DNA of 64,000 nucleotides from Selaginella moellendorffii (taxonomy: Eukaryota; Streptophyta; Lycopodiopsida; Selaginellales; Selaginellaceae), in assembly GCF_000143415.4 (NCBI RefSeq), contig NW_003314385.1, positions 99,649-163,648 of the forward strand. The letters are read 5' to 3'. Position 1 is the stretch's first letter, and the number at the start of each line of letters is the position of its first letter. Under the pieces are notes generated by a model. It ran no database searches. It was not told the origin of the DNA and saw only the letters and a program-made list of their open reading frames with translations. Shown here piece after piece: positions 57,470-64,000 of this stretch. Position numbers and translations under genes: made by a program.

Positions 57470-58560
57470 GACTATTGCCGCTCAATCCACTTCTTCCCAT
57501 GCACTCACAGCCTCGAAAAGCACACTCTTCACATGTTTCGCAGCTAGGCTGTTGAGAGTGGCCCTGTGCCACGTGGCTAGTCCACGAGTCGTATCAGCAC
57601 TATCACACAGTTTCACCTTTTTTTTAGCTAGGCCACATCCAAAACACACGTTTGAAAAGCCAACATACTGAGCAGCACTATCGGAGTCCCACTCGGGAAC
57701 AGGCCTTGCAACTCGCAAGCCCGTGTCGGCATCCCCGTGAACTTGGCATGCCGCAAGTGGGATGCTGCTGGCGAATATGTCCACCATGCACACTGCTTCG
57801 TTAGCTTGACTGCACCCCTAGAAAACACTGGTAGATGTGATCGTGTTGGGCTTGAATCCTGCTGCAGCAGTTTCCTTAGAGATATAATTAAGCTCGGATG
57901 CTGTCACTGCTTTAAGCATTAGCTCCTACCATCACGGACAAGGAAACTACATCATGTGGCCAAAGATGATTCACACAGCCAAGCTGTCCATACATTTTCA
58001 CAAAAGCTGCAAACACCCTGTTGTTCCATTCAAAGGACCAGCTTTCAAGGGCTGACGTGAGTTTGGCATAAATTTCTCGTCCCCAAACAAGTGCTCGTAT
58101 GCTTCCACAAGCCTCCAGCACCGCAACAGAACTTACCACCATTTTTGGAAGACATCCAGAGCCAGCATTGGCTCACCGTTTTGGACGTAACTAATGATCA
58201 TAGTGGTCCAGGACAACGTCATTGGCACGCATTCGATCGAAAACCTCTCTTGCTTCCATACATGTTGATAAGTGCACTAGCAGCTGGAACGAGCTCCTCA
58301 AATTTCGGCTAGCTCGTGAAACTCTTTGCCTTGGTCGATGTTTTCGATGTTTTCGATCACTGCACAATCATCGATGATCACATCAAACGCACGTATTCGA
58401 GAAAAGCCCGCCCTAGCAGCATTTTCTGGACAACATCAATAGCCTTCCTGTAATGCCGGTTTTGGGCATATGCCGTATTTCCTACATACTCGAAGAGTAC
58501 GTGGCTAGAACCCATTGCGCCGTGGATCATCCTTCCCTCAGAAATGCTGCCAGCGCTATG
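57470..58560 (-). pseudogene. PLS-class PPR gene relic
   Basis: Minus-strand PPR fragments in several frames, in the right order. 58560-58300: AYAQNRHYRKAIDVVQKM and DQGKEFHELA. 58300-58190: LINMYGS, VFDRM and, one frame over, TMIISYVQNGEPMLALDVFQ. 58142-57912: LEACGSIRALVWGREIYAKL and FVKMYGQLGCV. 57793-57482: an E-motif remnant LAACQVHGDADTGLRVAR, SAAQYVGFSNV. Stops and shifts break every block, so it is dead. The intact PPR gene at 32.5-34.3 kb is of the same class but not obviously its twin. Confidence 0.75.
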
Positions 58561-59237
58561 CCAAGCGTGTAGAACGATGCTGAGCGTAAATTCTTTTTTG
58601 GGCGCACTTCATCGTGGCCCAGATTTAATTGATCTCGCAGAGCAAATCCAGGTGCCTGTCTGGAATCCATTCCGTCAAGCACTATGGGACTCGCTCTTCT
58701 CCTTCGTCCCCCCCCCCCCCACCCACGCAATGCTGAAGGGGAGAGAAGCCACGGGCGCTGCCGAGAATGAGAGATGGGAGGCCAAGAGGTGGAGCAGGAA
58801 CTGAGAACCTCTGCGCCCCCTGCTTCCGCCCCACCTGGTATACACAAAATGAGAGAAGGGGCATGGGCTTATATGCTCTATTTCAGGGGCTTGTCACCGC
58901 CATGGAGAGTTTGTGAGAAGGGAAGGGAGAGAGACTAGATCGGAAGAGGAAATTGATTAAAATGTGGAGGTGTCACCAAAGCAATGTTTGAAATTTATAT
59001 AACCTTTATTGAGCTTAGAATTCTGGAGCCACGCTCCTCTCACATCGTTCGACTTGGCTTCCTATTCGATTTATTTATCAAACAATGAATGAACCATACC
59101 ACAGCAAATGTGTCACACAGATTTTCCAATTTTGCAGCAGCCACAATCTGTCATGGCCATTTAGTCTCGGCCGAAATGGGCTGGTCAGCGTGGTCAACGA
59201 GCCGCGCTCAACGTGTGAGCGAAGATTCAGCTTTAGC
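58561..59237. other. Intergenic, 677 bp
   Basis: Contains a C-run at about 58711-58721. The minus ORF at 58527-58847 is compositionally random. No gene recognised. Confidence 0.4.
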
Positions 59238-59400
59238 TTTGGACAGAGGTGTACATTTTTCTGCGTGAAATGATTACCTAGAGAGATTATTCAAGGAAGA
59301 GGATGCTCTGCCTAGAAGAATTTGAAAGCATGGCGCGAGTGGAGGACTTTGTGGATCAAGCCTTGGAAGTAAGTGGTCTTTTAGTTGTCTAGCCCAGGTT
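59238..59400 (-). pseudogene. UGT 3'-end fragment
   Basis: Similar to the 3' UTR and last codons of the UGT gene at 35576-35720: shared AGAGGTGTACATTTT, TTATTCAAGGAA, AGAAGAATTT and, in coding sense on the minus strand, GLIHKVLHSRHAFKFF against DLINKVLES...FKFF. Upstream coding sequence is not recognisable, so only the last part of a second UGT copy survives. It lies 24 kb from the intact gene, with the copia nest in between. Confidence 0.6.
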
Positions 59401-60238
59401 CCGGAGGACAGTCTCTGGTCGGATACTTCTTTGAAATCATCACATTCCTCTTAAAACTTTCTCCAAGCTTCGATCTCTGGACTCTCGGGAGGAGATGGTA
59501 GATTTTTCCCGTGACGGACTCCAGTCTCCTGGTGGAGTTTTGTGGGGTGGCCAAGTTGGAGAAGGAGATCATCGCGCAGACAAACGCGGAGATGTCGCGC
59601 AGTCCACTTGATGTCCGCCGGTGGTGCTGCCGAGGAGCCAAGTGTGGGTTTTAGGGACTGTACAAATAACAGTGTGAATAGCTCTCATCGCTTCCTGTCA
59701 CTAATAAGAGCTAGATCAGTTGTGCTAACTAGTTGCACTTGATGTAACATTTGAAATCTGGAAGTTTGTGTGCAATACTATGTTTAAGTACAGTAAAATT
59801 TGTTTAAGTTGCATAGCTAAATCAAGAGTTACAAAGTTATAAATGAATTTTGGAGTGAGGAAAGAAATATTAAAGAGGTACACTTGAATTCCACCATATT
59901 GATGTTTGTCAACTAGAATTGGATGTAAACAAAGACCAACAAACTCACTTAATATTTACAGCTCAAATAGTAGCATGGGCTAATAGAGATCTCTATACGG
60001 TAGTTTCCTCTTCAAACTTAATGGCCTCTCAAAATAAAGATTACCAACATTGTCCAGAAAAACTCATGTACCTAATCAATGGATATGCAAAGTTCACAAC
60101 ACAGTATTTTTCCACACCTGAAACTTTTTTTGGGAGAAGTCATATGTCAATACAATGACAAATTCAATATTGTCAACTAAACATAGATGACTTTGAGTAT
60201 TTGCTGCGACTTTTGGTTATTATCAAGTACTTGGGTGG
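59401..60238. other. Intergenic, 838 bp
   Basis: Moderately AT-rich DNA. ORFs at 59381-59641 (minus) and 59919-60158 (plus) have no recognisable motif. It should contain the 3' UTR of the gene that ends at 60239. Confidence 0.4.
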
Positions 60239-62273
60239 CTAAGTACAAACACATTGGGGCCCTCCCCATCCTTGCGAGGCAAAGATGGACAGCGCCACCA
60301 GCAGTCCTCCACAGACGTATTTCCAAATGTTTGGCCACTGCTCCACTAAATAGCTTCCTAAGTCTTTGGAGAACTCTGTGTCGAAGGAGAGGCTGGGTAA
60401 CTCGCCCTCAAAATCTGTGTCGAGGCTGGGTATCTCCTCAGAAGCTGTGTCGCCTACCTTGGGCTTGGACGACGGATCATAGCTTAGCTCGGCTAGAAGG
60501 CCAGAATTAGATTTTGCCACACCTTTCTCGTCTTCCGTCTTGCCAGTAGCCACAGAGCCCATACGCTCTGCCAGGCTCGCTGGCCTCTGATCTTCGACCA
60601 CAAAGTCGAGAAAGGAAGTGATGTTCGAGTACTTGCTACGTAGAGCCTCGTCCCTGATAAAGACCTGGAGCTTGGTCTCGTACCAGAAGGTTCGGCGGAT
60701 CGCGAGAACAAGCCCATGAGCACTCCCAGGATAACGATGTAGCTGCCACACGTCCCTGCCAGACTTCAAACAGCATGGCACCAGCACCGTGGGGCACTGG
60801 GGACTAGGCAGTGGATAGACAAAAGCTCCTCCAGTGTCCTCCGACCGGCTGCATAGACGAGAGTCAGAGGAAGTATGGCACTACTGATTAGATCTTACAC
60901 GTCATATAGCAAGGATAGAGCTTCCTTCCTCTGCATGCTCTCAACAAAAGACGGGACACGCTCCAAGTATCCCAAGGGTGACTGAAGAACCTGTGAGGCA
61001 ACCAAACGAGAATGAGACAATGAAACAGCAACCATAACGCTTACCACTTCTTCTGCAGCTTCAATAGCCCGAGATGGATCTTCCACTTCCTCCGCTTCGA
61101 TATCTGGATCTTCCCCTTCTCCTGCTTCGTTGGGATCTTCCACTTCTGCTTCGAAAATAGTCCCATCCCTTGCGAGACAGTCATCTGCAATGAGAGGCAG
61201 GAGTTAGATGTCTAAGGAAAAACAAGGGAAAACTGTGCACGCACAGCTAATGTTTCGGAACGCTGCGAATGGAAACGTAGGGCTCCTCTCCAGCCACAGC
61301 CTGGCGTGCGTAACACAGAAGTAGACCGCGAGGCGGTGGGAGAGAAAGACGGAGTGAGGTGGCCGACGCGTCACCAGGTGGAGCAGGAGCTTGCTTTCCT
61401 GCACAGCGGACAGAAGCTCCTTGAATTCGATGTTTGTGACGTGACGCCACCGCCATGCAGGCTCTCGCTCCCCGTCCGCTTCCAAGTCCTCGGTCCGGTC
61501 TATCTCACCGACCCCGGTATAGCCAAGGACAGCGCCGAGGCTGCTCCGGTAAACGTTTTCCCAATCCGCCACCTCAACTGGAACGTAGCCTTCTTTGTAG
61601 AGTTTGGTCACCTCGCATTCCACAGCCTCTAGACGATCGGCCTCGTCACCTCTGGCTCTGGCCTCCTTGATCCTGCTCCGGAGAGTGGCCAGCGAGGTGG
61701 CACAGCTCGGCCCATCCGCGTCACGTCTCGGTGGCGAGAGGAAGTACGTGCTTCGAACAACTTTGGCTACGATGGTGCGAAGCTTGCCATGCTGCGGGTG
61801 CTCCCTGAAAGAAAAAACCAAGAGAAATTTAATAGAAGCCCTCGGAGTCGGCGTACATCTCACCTTTGCCAATCTTCTTCGACTGCATCCAGGGCGAGCA
61901 TGGTGCCATCGTTGCTCAGTGCTCCCGCGGGGAGGGGCTGGAGGAGTGACGAGAAAAAGTTGACAAGAGCGGAGAGGGCTTCCTCCGTGACGCCTGCGGA
62001 GGATGCGCAGGCACGGAGCTCGGCAGCGTTGCCCTTGAGCAGCGACGACAGATAAAGCAGCGCCACCAACCTGAAGAGATGGGGATCAGACGCCTCGGGA
62101 AGCCAGTCGTCACAACCCCAGATATACACCTGGAGCTCGTGGAAGCACTCGGCATCGCGCAGGTCTTGCTGTGCGCACTCCACCAGTTCCTTGTCGAGAT
62201 CCTTGAGGAACTGATAGACATCCCACTCAGCCCTGGATCCGGGATGTAAGGCAGCGCGGACAACACCCTCCAT
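60239..62273 (-). CDS. Unrecognised protein with a C-terminal membrane anchor
   Basis: Five exons (61864-62273, 61245-61804, 61045-61184, 60899-60990, 60239-60848) join in frame to 603 aa from the ATG at 62273 (MEGVVRAALHPGS). Helical N-terminal half: WDVYQFLKDLDKELVECAQ, LFRLVALLYLSSLLKG, KLRTIVAKVVRSTYFLSPP, SRIKEARARGDEADRLEAVE. An acidic repeat-like linker EDPNEAGEGEDPDIEAEEVE follows, then a conserved-looking globular piece (LVPCCLKSGRDVWQLHRYPG; RRTFWYETKLQVFIRDEALR). One hydrophobic segment near the end (about residues 574-592, YVCGGLLVALSIFASQGWGG) leaves only a few residues after it, as in tail-anchored proteins. I do not recognise the family. The consistent splicing over five exons supports a real gene. 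Confidence 0.75.
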
Positions 62274-63119
62274 CCTAGAATTTAGGGCTCGCCACAACAC
62301 TCCACTCTTTATACGTGCTGGTTTGCTTCTCCAGCACGTATCCCCAATACCTGCAATGCATGGTAAGTATCTCGGGAGCCGGCAACTCTGGAAAGCGTCC
62401 TCTTGTAACAGATGCTTCCTGGGAGGACGCGGAGCAGGAGGTTGGCAAGCCTGCAAGTACTCAGATCCCGACGTCTCGTTCCCGGTCGCAGAATGCGGCT
62501 CCCAAGAGCTCGCAGCAAAGATGCAATTGCTGTGAGGACGTGTCTGCTGATCTCTCCCCGTATGATCAACATTGATTCGCCGATTTTCGGTAATACAGGT
62601 CGATCATAAGCAGCAGTTCGATGCTCCCAAAGAACTGCAAAAGACGAACAGCTACAGAGCATTGTTCTGAGAATGTGATAACAAACCTATAACCGCGAGG
62701 ACTGTATTGATTCACAACCACCGCCTCTGCCAAAATCTATAGCGCACAGAAAAACTCTTTCAAACATATTTGTTTACTGGTTAAGAAATCGAGGAAGAAC
62801 AAGCGGGATTGAAAATGATCGAGCTCCACGTGCTGTAACTGTATTTCTAAAGTAAACGAACTACGCTGTATCAAAGAGCCTAGTAGCTTTTTCACAAGCT
62901 ACAGACAAAGAAAACCAATTCAGATGGCTATCAAACTAAGTTCAGTTGAACATTTAACATGCAGTAAGAGTTTCCAAAAACTATGGTGGAACGGAAAGCT
63001 TATTGAAATAGATGAATCAGACTGTGGAATAGACACTTCCAATAACATATCATGTACACTTAATGGAATTGGAAAGAGCAGGACATTCAAATCTGCACAA
63101 GCGCGATGAAGGAGACCGA
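62274..63119. other. Intergenic, 846 bp
   Basis: Promoter side of the previous gene. A CAGCACGTA-type inverted pair occurs at 62316-62340 (ACGTGCTGG...CCAGCACGT). The minus ORF at 62309-62662 shows no domain. The 62700-63060 part is AT-rich. Confidence 0.4.
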
Positions 63120-63300
63120 CCAGTGTGCCGTTTTGTGGACTTCAAAAATGTGTTCGATGCCGTTCGACGGCACGCAATCAGAGCACCACCCGACATCGTG
63201 AACACAATCCTCTACACATGCATTCAAGCCGCGCTGGCCGGACAAGCCCCCGTCCCATGCGATGCAGGGTCAAGCAGGGATACCCCATTTTAGCTTGGTC
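63120..63300 (+). pseudogene. LINE-type reverse transcriptase relic
   Basis: A short stretch reads CRFVDFKNVFDAVRRH, like the first RT motif of non-LTR retrotransposons. In an adjacent frame it ends with RVKQGYPIL, the following conserved RT motif, at the expected distance. The frame break between them and the lack of flanking coding sequence show a dead fragment. Confidence 0.55.
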
Positions 63301-63325
63301 TAATTTTCAAAGTGAAGAGATTATT

Positions 63326-63505
63326 CATGCTCTGTGTCAACAAGAACATGCTCTGTGTCAATTCAAGGAAGAATTTGAAATAACAAACAAAACAAACTTA
63401 CATACCATCGATAGATGGAACTCAGTGGAACAGCTTGCGACCGCTGCTGTTAACTTGTGCCACCACCGCAGCGCACTTGTGCAAGTTGTCCATGCTCTGT
63501 GTCAA
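63326..63505 (+). repeat. Dispersed 15-bp direct repeat
   Basis: CATGCTCTGTGTCAA occurs exactly at 63326-63340, 63347-63361 and 63491-63505. Origin unknown; it may be leftover of a tandem array next to the LINE relic. Confidence 0.6.
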
Positions 63506-63509
63506 CTAG

Positions 63510-64000
63510 TCAGCTCGGGATCCTCTCCCTCATATCCACATTGAGTCCTGCCTCATCTTCTAGATCTTCCAGCAGAGCCTTCTCTAGGTTGTAAGTGAGT
63601 ATCTCGTCCGAGAGACGAGCTAGCTCCACTTTCCAGTATACTCACAATCATCTCCACAACTTGTTGGTCTGCCGTATCAAACGTGGTGTCTGGGATTCCA
63701 GGAATTGACACTGAAGTCGCCTGGGGCTTACATCGGCGGCTCGAGACTGAGATAGTTCTTCTCCTTTCTGAGCTTGCGCTTGACGAACTCCTCGCACTTG
63801 GCCAAGCACCGACCAAAGACGATCTCAACTTTCTCGCCATAGAGAACTGAAAAACTGGGCCATCCTAGGCCTGAAGTGTGGCTCAACACCAAGTTTGCAG
63901 CCGTGTCCTGGACATAGTCGTGAGCAGAGGTAACCACCTGGAAACATATTTCTTCCATCTTGCTGGCCACAACAAGCACCAACGATGGAAGAAAGTTTGG
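63510..64000 (-). CDS. C-terminal part of a possible dynamin-superfamily protein, cut by the right edge, apparent frameshift
   Basis: The minus-strand frame from the edge reads a helical stalk-like sequence: KMEEICFQVVTSAHDYVQDT, CLAKCEEFVKRKLRKEKNYL, SLEPPM. Then follow QQVVEMIVSIL and, in a different frame, YWKVELARLSDEILTYNLEK with a stop at 63510-63512. This resembles the stalk end and GTPase-effector domain of plant DRP4/Mx-like dynamins, where EM...YWK are contiguous. A one-base shift is needed between VSI and YWK, so the locus may be a pseudogene or the base call may be wrong. The GTPase domain would be outside the window. The identification is tentative. Confidence 0.35.

Noticed and set aside
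58527-58847. 106-codon minus ORF next to the PPR relic
   Set aside because: Gly/Arg-rich low-complexity translation around a C-run; no support as a gene.
62309-62662. 117-codon minus ORF upstream of the tail-anchored protein gene
   Set aside because: No domain, and it lies in the promoter side of a well-supported gene; could be random.

Overview
This is nuclear DNA from a land plant. It carries plastid-targeted photosystem genes (psaD, psbP), a CYP97C carotenoid hydroxylase, a plant-type WNK kinase, a PLS-class PPR gene and a plant UGT. Introns are very short (mostly about 50-90 nt), spacing is tight, several genes are intronless, and LTR elements are nested in one another. That combination fits a lycophyte of the Selaginella moellendorffii type best; the species is an inference, not something the sequence states.

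Layout. Positions 1-26 kb are a compact gene-rich block: a P5A ATPase (3' end off the left edge), a stand-alone thioredoxin-like domain related to monothiol glutaredoxin S17, a SYP1-type syntaxin, an ABCG half-transporter, a TPR-SET protein, an LRR-extensin-like protein ending in a C-type lectin domain, a DUF3593-like plastid membrane protein, a WNK kinase, CYP97C, a second (STR-like) ABCG transporter, psaD and CTNNBL1. From 26 to 32.5 kb the DNA is AT-rich and nearly ORF-free, with one unrecognised membrane-protein gene at 29.6-30.9 kb. From 32.5 to 37.1 kb come a PPR gene, psbP and a UGT.

Positions 37.3-57.0 kb are a three-level nest. An old Ty1/copia element with unusually short LTRs (62 and 74 bp, TSD GTCAT) was split between protease and integrase by a large non-autonomous LTR element (A, 38430-53917, TSD TAATG). 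A second copy of the same family (B, 39682-47586, TSD TCGGG) then inserted in reverse orientation into the 5' LTR of A. The family has 1.7-1.9 kb LTRs with a 500-700 bp array of short repeats, and a roughly 4 kb internal region without gag or pol. That internal region is tiled with short perfect hairpins.

From 57 to 64 kb lies a decayed stretch (PPR relic, UGT 3' fragment, LINE reverse-transcriptase relic) around one intact gene for an unrecognised, probably tail-anchored protein, with a dynamin-like C-terminus at the right edge.

The most novel items are the LRX/C-type-lectin architecture at 11-13.8 kb and the hairpin-tiled non-autonomous LTR family. Many apparently long ORFs in the LTR arrays and antisense to GC-rich genes are artefacts and are left out. 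Exon coordinates quoted below were assigned by hand from GT/AG sites and reading-frame continuity.
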